In this document: positions 50,524 to 58,588 of the stretch, piece after piece
Layout of the letters: every line of letters starts with the position of its first letter
Numbering within the stretch: the first letter of the stretch is position 1
Assembly (NCBI RefSeq): GCF_002307475.1
Contig: NZ_NTMH01000011.1
Location: 364,385 to 428,384, forward strand
Direction: 5' to 3'
DNA: 64,000 nt
Source: Pantoea allii
Lineage (GTDB): Bacteria > Pseudomonadota > Gammaproteobacteria > Enterobacterales > Enterobacteriaceae
The notes under the pieces: generated by a model
What the model saw: only the letters and a program-made list of their open reading frames with translations
Told to the model about the DNA's origin: nothing
The model's database searches: none
Program-made: the position numbers and the translations under genes

Positions 50524-50547
50524 TGCACCTTTGTTAACAAAGGTGCA
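50524..50547. repeat. Perfect 24-bp palindrome between the mannosidase and symporter genes
   Basis: TGCACCTTTGTT (50524-50535) is followed by its exact reverse complement (50536-50547). As RNA it forms a strong hairpin 41 bp past the mannosidase stop without a T-run. It may protect the upstream mRNA or lower symporter expression; a DNA-binding role is also possible. Confidence 0.75.
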
Positions 50548-50588
50548 AGGAACTCTTTTATCTAAAAAGCAGACTGCAAGGTGAAGGT

Positions 50589-52133
50589 ATGACAGTGAAA
50601 AACAGAAAAGTCACCCTACCGGTAGCATTTGGTTTTGGTTTGACTGATATTATTGGCGGCGGGGCATTTACTATTATTGGTGCCTGGCTGCTCTATTTTT
50701 ATACCACTTTCGTTGGGCTTTCGCCCCTGGAAGCGGCGTCAATTATGGCGATTGCCCGTATTATTGATGCAGTGATCAGCCTGTTTATGGGCAGTATTAC
50801 CGACAACTTCTATAAGAATCGCCTGGGAGCACGCTTTGGCCGTCGGCGATTTTTCTTATTAATTGGCGCACCACTGATGCTCAGCTACAGCCTGTTGTGG
50901 GTAACAGGCATGAACTATTTCTTCTATTTAATGGTTTATCTGGCATTCGAAATTGTCGTTGCCGTCGTGATGATCCCCTGGGAAACACTGCCCTCTGAGA
51001 TGAGCACGGATTATAAAGAGCGTACCCGCCTTTCGACCTGCCGTATGTTCCTGTCAGCCTTAGGGACATTCCTGGCAACGTTTATTCCAGGCATTCTGAT
51101 ACGTCATTTCGGTGAAGATAATCCACAGGCCTATTTCTATAACGGATTGTTTTTTGCTGCCGTGTTCGTGTTATGTGTCCTGGCATCCTGGGCTGCCAGT
51201 TGGGAACGACCTTTGACACCGGAAATGATCCAGGAGCTGGAAAATAAGCGTAAACCACAGCAGCGGCAGTCCATCTGGCGTGTTCTTGTAAACGTCAGCC
51301 ATGATTATATCTCGACCCTGAAAGTAAGAGCTTTCCGCAAACATCTGGCTATTTATCTGCTGTCATTTACCGGCAAAGATGTTTTCAACACCGTTCTTGT
51401 TTTCTTCTGCGTCTATTGTTTAATGGTTCCGGCTTCGCTGGCAGCGGGCTTACTTTCGCTCAGTATTATCGGTTTACCCGTCACGCTCATTGCTGGGTTT
51501 GCGTTTGTACGCTTTGGGCCACGCGTACTCTTCAGCACGTCATATCTCACCATGCTGGTATGCTTAGCAGCACTGCTGGTTATTTATCTTATCGATCCTG
51601 CTTCTAAAATAGCATGGCTATATGGCATTGCTGCCTTATATCAGGTGGGCCGTTGCCTGCTTGAATTTACTCCCTGGAATGTGTTCCCGTTTATTCCTGA
51701 TGTGGACGAACTGATTTGTCGCAAACGCCGCGAAGGGCTGTTCGCCGCAGTGATGACGTTTTCGCGTAAAACGACGGTGGCAATAGCGACCTTATTTATC
51801 GGCTTAGGTTTGCAATGGGGCGGATTTGAAAAAGGTGCCACCACCCAGTCCGCGCATGCAGTACTGACTATTGCCGTCATGTTGTTTGTGGGGACAGGGG
51901 GATTACTGCTGCTGGCACTGGCTATTGCTCAGACCCTGAAACTGGATAAACGCAATCACGGTATCTTGGTTGCTGAGGTTGAGCGTTTAAAAAGCGGTGG
52001 TGACAGAACTGCCGTTACGCAGGAAACTCGTGAAGTGGTTGAGGATTTAACCGGATATCATTACGAGGATTTATGGCCTGTTTCAAAACAAAACTCGTCG
52101 AAGTCATTTGAATCGGCACCACAAACACTTTAA
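50589..52133 (+). CDS. GPH-family (MFS) sugar:cation symporter
   Basis: A 514-residue membrane protein with about twelve hydrophobic segments in the glycoside-pentoside-hexuronide family pattern: GFGLTDIIGGGAFTIIGAWLLYFYTT at the start, then ARIIDAVISLFMGSITDN with a conserved acidic loop motif and RFGRRRFFLLIGAP. A hydrophilic tail of about 55 residues follows. It probably imports the alpha-mannoside cleaved by the upstream GH38 enzyme. Same strand, 106 bp after it. Confidence 0.85.
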   Translation: MTVKNRKVTLPVAFGFGLTDIIGGGAFTIIGAWLLYFYTTFVGLSPLEAASIMAIARIIDAVISLFMGSITDNFYKNRLGARFGRRRFFLLIGAPLMLSYSLLWVTGMNYFFYLMVYLAFEIVVAVVMIPWETLPSEMSTDYKERTRLSTCRMFLSALGTFLATFIPGILIRHFGEDNPQAYFYNGLFFAAVFVLCVLASWAASWERPLTPEMIQELENKRKPQQRQSIWRVLVNVSHDYISTLKVRAFRKHLAIYLLSFTGKDVFNTVLVFFCVYCLMVPASLAAGLLSLSIIGLPVTLIAGFAFVRFGPRVLFSTSYLTMLVCLAALLVIYLIDPASKIAWLYGIAALYQVGRCLLEFTPWNVFPFIPDVDELICRKRREGLFAAVMTFSRKTTVAIATLFIGLGLQWGGFEKGATTQSAHAVLTIAVMLFVGTGGLLLLALAIAQTLKLDKRNHGILVAEVERLKSGGDRTAVTQETREVVEDLTGYHYEDLWPVSKQNSSKSFESAPQTL

Positions 52134-52166
52134 CAAAAAGTCAATTGGGTATTACTGTTCAATATC

Positions 52167-52628
52167 GTGACCAGCAATACCTTACTGTGCTTTCTGTACC
52201 TGAATCAGCGCAAAGCAGAGGTTTTTGAGCGTGGGATCATTAACGTGTTTAAAGGGCTGAGCTGGAACTATAAGAGCAACAGCCCGTGTAAGTTTGGGGA
52301 GAAGGTAATCGTTGACGGGCTGGTTCAGTATGACCGCTGGGGATTTCATTTTCGACATGGCCGACGGCGGGAGCAACTGTCAGATTTAGACCGCATGCTG
52401 AATTTGCTGGACGGTAAGCCCGTCCCTGAGAATCGCAACGATCTGGCCGTCAGGCTGGATGCGCATATCAGTAGACAGCACGCATCCGTTTTCGAAGACA
52501 CGTATGTTGAGATACGCTACTTCCAGAAGGGAACCGGGCACATCATTTTCAAGCGTCCCGATTTGGTTGAAGAGATGAATGACATCATCGCCAGACATTA
52601 TCCAGGGGCGTTGCCCACTAAACAGTAA
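52167..52628 (+). pseudogene. DUF4942-type island protein, C-terminal part
   Basis: The 153-residue frame matches the C-terminal domain of DUF4942 proteins found on enterobacterial islands: KAEVFERGIINVFKGLSWNY, NSPCKFGEKVIVDGLVQYDRWGF and LPTKQ end. The family normally has a longer N-terminal part; only a GTG start and no ribosome site are found here, and upstream sequence is unrelated. Likely a truncated remnant. Role of the family is not established. Confidence 0.7.
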
Positions 52629-52639
52629 GGAGCCAAATT

Positions 52640-52759
52640 ATGGTATCATTTTCAAACACGGATGGTGCTCACTACGATTCCGTAAAAAAGCCAGAGCATC
52701 GTCTCATCAAAAAGCATCCAGATGGACGTAAAAATTCCCGTTCAACCGTTAAATTTTGA
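52640..52759 (+). CDS. Small hypothetical protein (39 residues)
   Basis: A 39-codon frame starting MVSFSNTDGAH with GGAG nine bases upstream and 11 bp after the DUF4942 fragment. The product is hydrophilic and basic (KKPEHRLIKKHPDGRK). Not recognised; could be real or chance. Confidence 0.35.
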   Translation: MVSFSNTDGAHYDSVKKPEHRLIKKHPDGRKNSRSTVKF

Positions 52760-52772
52760 TGTTATGCATAAA

Positions 52773-52794
52773 GGGGGCCTTAATGGGGGCTCAT
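52773..52794. promoter_or_regulatory. Candidate integrase arm-type sites near the right end
   Basis: GGGGGCCTTAATGGGGGC plus CTCAT repeats the double G-rich box of 41596-41618, here about 55 bp inside the right attachment repeat. Confidence 0.6.
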
Positions 52795-52847
52795 TAATGA
52801 ATCGAATGAAACAAACTTCATTATTATCAATAAATTAAAAAAATAAA

Positions 52848-52870
52848 TTCGAAGTCTGCAGGGGACACCA
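52848..52870 (+). repeat. attR: right attachment repeat of the argW island
   Basis: Twenty of 23 bases match the tRNA end, including 15 in a row (CTGCAGGGGACACCA). Marks the right edge of the 11.4-kb element and the left edge of the next integrase remnant. Confidence 0.88.
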
Positions 52871-52984
52871 GATGTTAGCCTCATAACGTACCTTAACGCC
52901 TACTCACTCCATTATAATCAATAAGTTAACTCATTTTCGTATGCTACCTACGTCTTCATTAGTCTCGCAAAATTCACAGCGCCA

Positions 52985-53008
52985 TGTTGGTACAATTGTT
53001 GGTATGTT
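52985..53008. repeat. Tandem TGTTGGTA repeats before the second integrase remnant
   Basis: Two 12-bp units beginning TGTTGGTA (52985-52996 and 52997-53008). They lie 42 bp before the integrase start and differ from the G-rich boxes of the first island, fitting arm sites of a different integrase. Confidence 0.5.
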
Positions 53009-53049
53009 TGGTTCGATAATGCAAATACCCTCAGCCGAGGATTTTTACT

Positions 53050-53248
53050 ATGCCGCTCAATGAGTTAAAGGTAAGGAATGGGAATGGGAAGGCTGCTGCG
53101 AAGCCCGTCAAAATAACAGACGGTAATGGTATGCAACTTTTGATTACCCCAAACGGTTCCAAATACTGGCGTTTTCAGTATCGCTTTGGTAGCAAACAAA
53201 AGATTCTTGCACTGGGTGTGTATCCTGAAGTCACGTTATCGGAATCCA
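53050..53248 (+). pseudogene. Second P4-type integrase, N-terminal fragment
   Basis: About 66 residues of a DUF4102-type N-terminal domain (MPLNELKVRNGNGKAAAKPV to LGVYPEVTLSE), then the frame loses similarity and stops at 53298. The rest of the protein is missing; an internal piece of an integrase lies at 55453-55575. It differs clearly from the integrase at 41648, so it comes from a separate element. Confidence 0.85.
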
Positions 53249-53338
53249 GAAGGCAGACAACTCGTTGTAAACCGTGTCGTTCCAGGCGAAAAACGTAAAG
53301 CCGATAAGGTCGAAATTAAAGTGATGCTTACACCTTGA
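53249..53338 (+). pseudogene. Unidentified 3' gene end joined to the integrase fragment
   Basis: Directly at the point where integrase similarity ends, another frame reads EGRQLVVNRVVPGEKRK and then ADKVEIKVMLTP before TGA. It has the composition of a real protein C-terminus and no start. I do not recognise the family. Confidence 0.4.
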
Positions 53339-53599
53339 CTGCTCCCTTCTCATATATGCACTCTTACATCTCTGAAATGGTAAAAAAGCTCTACTTATAG
53401 ATAGCTAAAGCAGATTATATGAATTTAACAAGCAAGATAAAAATTCAATTTTAAAATGAAAATTTTTTATATTTTTTCTAAAAGAAATTTAAAAACTGTT
53501 ACTTACTTAACTTAACCACCTTCCAATTAAAGCTTAACGTAATAAATTATCTACTTTTAAATCTCACTAAAAAGACGGGCCAGTGCTTTGTAAAGCAGA

Positions 53600-53872
53600 T
53601 TATTTTTCCAATCGAAAAATCCGATCACCTCTCCCCCCAATTGCAATACATTCACCGCAGGATAAATCTATGTAATATTTTATTGGATTAGGCATGTTTT
53701 CCATCATCCACGGAAGCTCTTCAGAGAATTTCAAGTCTGAGGTTGAAACTACCCAAACAGATTTACCATCTAAAGATGATCTCTCAGCCTCATGAAAACG
53801 CTCGTCCCAACCATAACCAGTTTCCTTTGCATATTCTTTAGCAATTTCAATAGCTTTGCTTTCAGTTATCAT
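53600..53872 (-). CDS. Probable immunity protein for the upstream toxin
   Basis: A 90-residue acidic protein (MITESKAIEIAKEYAKETGY...GGRGDRIFRLEK) without signal peptide or membrane segment. The ATG (53870-53872) overlaps the TGA of the toxin gene in ATGA form with GGAG seven bases upstream, the usual layout for an effector-immunity pair. It may belong to one of the small immunity families with an N-terminal helix and beta sheet; the exact family was not determined. AT-rich composition like the toxin. Confidence 0.7.
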   Translation of the reverse strand: MITESKAIEIAKEYAKETGYGWDERFHEAERSSLDGKSVWVVSTSDLKFSEELPWMMENMPNPIKYYIDLSCGECIAIGGRGDRIFRLEK

Positions 53873-54813
53873 TTCTGAACTCCATACCATACATTATACA
53901 TTAACCCACCAACTACCACCGGACCTAAAAGAATGCCTGCAGCCTCATGCCGTAATAATGTATAAGTGATTTCATACGTATTTCCAAGAGGAAATTTAAA
54001 CCCTTCAATGATATATTTCCTACTCATCCCCCTGGCTCTTAATAAGCCAATTGTTTCAGCAAGTGCCTCTTCCAGGTATCGCAGTATATATGATTTATTG
54101 TATGCGCTTTGTCTCATGAAAACTCTAAGTTCTCTTAATAAATAGAACTTAGGGGCAATCGCCATATGTACCTGCTCGTGGTAAAGAGTTGATAGCATCT
54201 GCAAATAAGCGTCATCTTTCGACATTGCACCAGGATAGTAGTTACGTCCAACTTCTACGTCCCCCCAAGGTTTTGTGCGTCCCTGAACGACGTCACTATT
54301 CTTTGTGATTTTTATCTTGGGGGTATAACGCCATCCTCCAGTGCGAGGCAGGTTCATTTTCCTACCGATGTCGCTGCTGTACCTAGGCATTTTTACTCCC
54401 CTGAAAGGAGTTTTAAATGTGTCACCAGGCTTCTTCTTTAAAAGAAGCGCAAGGACAGTATTAACCCCTATCAGAGTGATAGCATCGGCTAAGTCCTTAG
54501 CGGCAGCGTCAAGATCTCCTTCGCTACTAGCTGAGTTAGTCTTCGTCGCAAAATCAAACAACTTCTTAGCCGCTTCAAGCGCTACGCCTCCTACAGCCAC
54601 CCAACCTACAATGAGAAGCACTAAATCAGCGATTTCACCAATCCCAAAAAAGTGCGCACCAGCCCAAACCACGATTACCCCCGCCATAGTGGCTAATGCT
54701 GAGGGGGTGACCATAGCAAGAAGCTGTTGACCTACGTCAGCCGGTAAAAGAGCTGCCGCTTTCGAGATGACTAATTGTAGCCTTGTCTGTATATCGCTAG
54801 GGATAACGTCCAT
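53869..54813 (-). CDS. Putative polymorphic toxin with HExxH motif (T6SS effector type)
   Basis: A 314-residue protein. Residues 35-75 are hydrophobic (two likely membrane helices), followed by ALEAAKKLFDFATKTNSA and LADAITLIGVNTVLALLLKKKP, a pre-toxin region I recall from PAAR/VgrG-linked effectors. The C-terminal domain has HEQVH at residues 212-216, a zincin-type HExxH, with candidate third ligands E248/E249/E253 in LEEALAETIG. No PAAR, VgrG or signal peptide is attached, so it is either a free cargo effector or a displaced toxin tip. A GAGG site precedes the ATG. Coupled to a small immunity-like gene. Enzyme activity is inferred. Confidence 0.7.
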   Translation of the reverse strand: MDVIPSDIQTRLQLVISKAAALLPADVGQQLLAMVTPSALATMAGVIVVWAGAHFFGIGEIADLVLLIVGWVAVGGVALEAAKKLFDFATKTNSASSEGDLDAAAKDLADAITLIGVNTVLALLLKKKPGDTFKTPFRGVKMPRYSSDIGRKMNLPRTGGWRYTPKIKITKNSDVVQGRTKPWGDVEVGRNYYPGAMSKDDAYLQMLSTLYHEQVHMAIAPKFYLLRELRVFMRQSAYNKSYILRYLEEALAETIGLLRARGMSRKYIIEGFKFPLGNTYEITYTLLRHEAAGILLGPVVVGGLMYNVWYGVQK

Positions 54814-55452
54814 GCTTCATCCTCGGCCAGTTCTAAATCACTTTAGAATAACCCTTCTTATACCCTGCCATCTAGTCATTTTCACTTTTGAGATTCAACT
54901 CTTTGCCTGGGAATAACAGAATCATTCTAATGTAAACCATCCTCCTTTCCCTAATTTAGGCAACTTAATATTAGTATTTTAACTTACATCAGCCTCCTAA
55001 TTATTTTTCTCGCCATTAAATCTTAAAAAACCACTCCACTGCCATCGTAATTAAGATAGTGTATCGCTATTACCAAAGCCAATAGTTACCCCCCCATTAA
55101 CTTTCACCAATAGCACCAATATAACCTGACCATCACGCCCAATAAGTCAGTTTAAAAAATGATTTAAAATTATTCTCATCAATCATTTTAGTCACCATAC
55201 TGACACGAAAACGCAACACTAATTCTGAGCAATCCCGCACCAAAAAATAATTATCAAACGGAATTCATTGATTAAAATGCGGACAGGAAATATACCTTTA
55301 ATGTTTACCCAGTTATCTTACTCACTTGAGCACACTATGTCTCACAGTCTAGAACGATATGTAGAGCAAAAACTGCCTGCAGATTTGTTAGAACACGCCG
55401 CAGCAAATCGAACCTCCATTCGTATAGAAAACCATGAAGGAAAAGGCTTGCC
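54814..55452. other. AT-rich gap upstream of the toxin gene
   Basis: A 639-bp stretch, markedly AT-rich, between the toxin start and the second integrase piece. It holds the likely toxin promoter on the minus strand and one weak plus-strand frame of 63 codons (55268-55459, containing SLERYVEQKLPADLLEHA) that I cannot assign. No repeat or RNA gene was recognised. Confidence 0.5.
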
Positions 55453-55575
55453 AGAATAAAAATGAAGCGTCCTCATGCTGTACCAGGATCGATCCAATCC
55501 TTGATCGCCCTTTGGAAACCGGAAGAACTAACCGGAAACGACCGCCTTATTTTTGCTGGACGATACGATGACTGA
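55453..55575 (+). pseudogene. Internal fragment of a P4-type integrase
   Basis: The frame RIKMKRPHAVPGSIQSLIA to LTGNDRLIFAGRYDD parallels the catalytic-domain region MKMKRPHIVPLSAQSLNALRQ ... GNYQLIFAGRNDV of the first integrase at about 42450-42560. It lacks the catalytic residues on both sides. Together with 53050-53248 it suggests a gene whose middle was replaced by the toxin cassette. Confidence 0.8.
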
Positions 55576-55601
55576 ATCAACCCCGGCTTTTAGCGCTGTG
55601 T

Positions 55602-56987
55602 TTATTTTTCTGTCTGCTGTTTCAGTTCAGCATAATGGGCTGTCAGTTGTTTCAGATGCATTTCCAGTTGAGACCGGGCAGCAGCAGGTAATGGTTTTCC
55701 CGCAGGATGTTGTGACAGTGCCCGTAGTTGTTCTTCAGCCGGTATGGATTGATTAAAAAATTGCATCGTGGAAAAAACCACTGATTTCAGCTCACTGATC
55801 GTCATGTATTTTCCCTTTTGCTCATCCAGTCCGTTCAACCTGTCACTTAGTTTCTGTAGCGTCATCATTCCCTGATGCCAGCCATTCAGGCGTTCTGTCG
55901 GCAATGCGGCAGCATTGAGTTGTTGCTGCCATTGCTTTATCAGGGGTTTTGTCTGCTCCGGCCACAGTGCCCTGGCCTGTTCCAAAAGCTGTCGACTCAA
56001 GGCGATATTCCAGTCAGGAGGCAATTTATCCAGTCGGGCAAGTTGCTGCTGTGTTTGTGTTATCACTGTTTGTGATGAAAGCGATTGCTGACGCAACATA
56101 TCCAGTTGTTCAGGCGTGAGCGTTGCGGGTAAAGGCGCCAGGGATGCTGCAAGCTGAGCCTGAAGCGGGTCAGGCCGGTGAAAATAATGCCAGCTCCACA
56201 CTGCGACGATACTTATCACCAGCATGGTGCACATCCCGGCAGCGAAGGATGTTCGTTTTTTTACCGGAGCAGGTATTGCCGCCAAAACGTCCACATTCGC
56301 CTGATGTTCCGCCTGTGCGACGTACACCCACTTCACTGCGCTTTCTGGCGTATTCTCAGGCGAGCTACCCGCCAGGTCCCTCATGGAGGCTTCGGCATCA
56401 TGCATCACGGTGGCCGGCAACACTATACCGGACTGAACCGTCGCCGTTGTACTGGTTGTCCCATCGCTGTTTTCCAACCGGACAGCGCAATTGTGCATCA
56501 AGGTACGCAGGGTATCGAGCTGACTGAGATGTTTTAGTTCCAGGCGCTTGAGCACTTCCCCGATACCGGTAAGCCGTTGCTCAGCCCGGTACAACTGGCT
56601 GAGGTCGCTGTAATTGATCGGGAGCGAACGCATCCGTTGCTGCAAACGCTGACTCAGACTGCTGAGGATTTCCATGCGGGCATGGACGGGCTGCGGCCAC
56701 AGCGTCCCCCATTGATGACTTATCAGGGCGTCGAGTATCGCAAGTCCTTCATTAAGACCGACCAGCCCGGCCAGTTGCGTTCGGGCCAGCGTGTACCAGG
56801 CTGCCGTCTGCAGTTCCACACCGTTCTGCTCAAACAGTGAGAGACAGCGTTTTTCGACATATCGCCAGTTCACATCCGGGCGCGCGGGATGTGTGAGCTT
56901 ACTCAGTTCATCGCGCAGAGCGGCGTAATCCGCTAACGTGCGCGGGTCGCCACCGGTTTTGATTTTACGAGGGGGGATGTCATGCAT
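55602..56987 (-). CDS. Type VI secretion VasL/TssA-like protein
   Basis: A 461-residue protein with an N-terminal ImpA domain (residues about 10-120, DPRTLADYAALRDELSKLTHPARPD), one membrane segment near residues 248-268 (TSFAAGMCTMLVISIVAVWSW) and a C-terminal coiled-coil VasL-type domain. Such proteins belong to the TssA group and act at the sheath end or membrane complex. It is the last gene of the minus-strand T6SS block; about 600 bp separates it from tssE. Confidence 0.82.
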   Translation of the reverse strand: MHDIPPRKIKTGGDPRTLADYAALRDELSKLTHPARPDVNWRYVEKRCLSLFEQNGVELQTAAWYTLARTQLAGLVGLNEGLAILDALISHQWGTLWPQPVHARMEILSSLSQRLQQRMRSLPINYSDLSQLYRAEQRLTGIGEVLKRLELKHLSQLDTLRTLMHNCAVRLENSDGTTSTTATVQSGIVLPATVMHDAEASMRDLAGSSPENTPESAVKWVYVAQAEHQANVDVLAAIPAPVKKRTSFAAGMCTMLVISIVAVWSWHYFHRPDPLQAQLAASLAPLPATLTPEQLDMLRQQSLSSQTVITQTQQQLARLDKLPPDWNIALSRQLLEQARALWPEQTKPLIKQWQQQLNAAALPTERLNGWHQGMMTLQKLSDRLNGLDEQKGKYMTISELKSVVFSTMQFFNQSIPAEEQLRALSQHPAGKPLPAAARSQLEMHLKQLTAHYAELKQQTEK

Positions 56988-57033
56988 GACCAGTTGTCCA
57001 TTTGACGTAAAAGGAGCTGTGGAGGGTTATTGC

Positions 57034-57228
57034 TTATGCGGCTTTGCTTTCTGCATATTCGAGACGCTGTAGATACTGAAGTGCCACCGGGTCAGCGATG
57101 TATTAAATCAACATATAGCTGAAAAAGTTTCTACCCGGTTCCGGGGCGAAAGTGATGCTTAACAGGCTCTCTTCGTGATGTGAAACCTTAAAATTTAACG
57201 TCCAATGCATACCGGGATTCATCGTCAT
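57034..57228 (-). pseudogene. Small gene remnant with an in-frame TAA
   Basis: Reading the minus strand from ATG at 57228 gives 41 residues (MTMNPGMHWTLNFKVSHHEE ... FFSYMLI), TAA at 57103-57105, then the same frame continues IADPVALQYLQRLEYAESKAA to TAA at 57034. The second part looks like a genuine helical protein end. Not recognised; probably a decayed T6SS-linked gene between tssE and the VasL-like gene. Confidence 0.4.
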
Positions 57229-57590
57229 TTAAGACCTGCCTTATCAACCAAGGGCCCTGTAAAAGACCATACACAATGAAAAAAATCATAGCGTCACCAT
57301 AAAACCTTAGACCCGCACCAGCGTCCAACCAGAGAGCGAGTGCTCCCTTTTATTGTCCACCAAAGCGCAATCCTGTTATCAAACTCAATGAGGTCGTTTT
57401 CACTCTCAATGAGCTGAAAAAATCGTTCATCCCGCCACAGACGCAAGCAGTAGTAATGAGTCAGTAAAAAGAGTCTCATCATCAACACGCAATCGACTGA
57501 AAAAAAATTAAAAATCAACACTAACGGCGGCGTCAGCGCAGCGAAATAACGCCAGCTCGCCAGATGAAACTGGCAGGATGTGATCTCGCC
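57229..57590. other. Gap between tssE and the VasL-like gene
   Basis: No confident gene. A minus-strand frame at 57294-57521 (MLIFNFFSVDCVLMMRLFLL...) encodes 75 residues with an odd composition and no clear ribosome site; it may be leftover coding sequence. No terminator with a T-run was found after tssE. Confidence 0.4.
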
Positions 57591-58046
57591 TTAGAGAAGG
57601 GTTCTCGTGTCGAGATACTGCTGTTGCTTAAGATGGCGTAACAGAACCCGACCTTCAGGCATAAACTCAGTGCCATAGCGGACCAGGCCAACGCCTTTGA
57701 GTTCTGCGTCAATGGCATAGCGCAACTCACCGGGGACGTTCTGCTCCAGCAGGATTACCGCTATCCTTTTCAGTCGGGGCTCATATTTGAGCAGGACGGC
57801 GGACAATGCCCCCATCAGCTCATGGGCCGTTCCCGGCATGCCTTGCAGGATTCTGGTCATATCCGGCAGACCATAATCCGGCAGGTGTGCCAGGGTTCCC
57901 GCACGGCAGTTAAGGATACGCTGCATGTTATCCAGTACAGAGAGGATGACCTGATTTTCTTCACTGACCTGATTGAGAGCAAGGCCACCGGTAAAATGGC
58001 CGGTGAGCATTTCATACAGCGAAGGCGTGTGATGTTCCCGTGGCAT
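57591..58046 (-). CDS. tssE: Type VI secretion baseplate subunit TssE
   Basis: A 151-residue gp25/lysozyme-like baseplate protein. The family run ILSVLDNMQRILNCRAGTLAHLPDYGLPD is present and the later KRIAVILLEQNVPGELRYAIDAEL is typical. It shares a TAATG one-base overlap with tssJ. Confidence 0.92.
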   Translation of the reverse strand: MPREHHTPSLYEMLTGHFTGGLALNQVSEENQVILSVLDNMQRILNCRAGTLAHLPDYGLPDMTRILQGMPGTAHELMGALSAVLLKYEPRLKRIAVILLEQNVPGELRYAIDAELKGVGLVRYGTEFMPEGRVLLRHLKQQQYLDTRTLL

Positions 58047-58588
58047 TAGTCATCCTTGAGCGGTTGCAGCATCAGATAGTTATTACCGGCTTCCAGAATA
58101 CGCGGCTTATCCGGATCGAGGTCTTCGCGCTGAATCACCAGCTTCCAGGTATTCTTAACCCTGTCCGGATGACGGAACAGTCCCGCCACCGCCACAAACT
58201 GCGCACCGGCTTCCATTGGCATGTTAAGGCTCGCATCTCCGCCCGGCTTCACCACCACATCCCGGCGGGCAAGCAGGTCGGCTTTCAGAATGGTGTCACC
58301 TTCCTGGAGCAATTGCTGGTAGAGCGTTTTGTCGAAGGTTTTGCGGTCTTTCAACTGGTAAATCCGTATCACAACAGGTACAGACAACGAGTTGCTCTCG
58401 CGGGCGTCGGTATTCAGCGCCTCACGTGCTGTGAAATCAAGGTGCAGCACCTTGATCTTTTTGTAAAAAACAGCGTTAAACGCCGATTGGGTACTATCGG
58501 CAACCCCCTGGGTTATTCCGCAGCCCGCCAGACTGAATGCCATCAGAGGCATCAACCAGAGCGTTTTAGTCAAACTTGTACGTAACAC
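58046..58588 (-). CDS. tssJ: Type VI secretion outer-membrane lipoprotein TssJ
   Basis: A 180-residue lipoprotein. The start is the GTG at 58588 with AAGGA seven bases before it; it gives a signal TSLTKTLWLMPLMAFSLAGC with the lipobox ending at Cys 22. The mature beta-sandwich includes SVPVVIRIYQLKDRKTFDK, the loop that contacts TssM. The start lies inside the tssG end (23-base overlap). The longer open frame upstream is just tssG in another frame. Confidence 0.9.
   Translation of the reverse strand: MLRTSLTKTLWLMPLMAFSLAGCGITQGVADSTQSAFNAVFYKKIKVLHLDFTAREALNTDARESNSLSVPVVIRIYQLKDRKTFDKTLYQQLLQEGDTILKADLLARRDVVVKPGGDASLNMPMEAGAQFVAVAGLFRHPDRVKNTWKLVIQREDLDPDKPRILEAGNNYLMLQPLKDD

Noticed and set aside
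53339..53599. Promoter or small RNA in the AT-rich stretch after the immunity gene
   Set aside because: A-rich runs give many weak -10 matches; no hairpin or paired hexamers stand out.
55553..55756. 67-codon plus-strand frame at the end of the VasL-like gene
   Set aside because: Mostly antisense to the VasL-like gene with no similarity or ribosome site.
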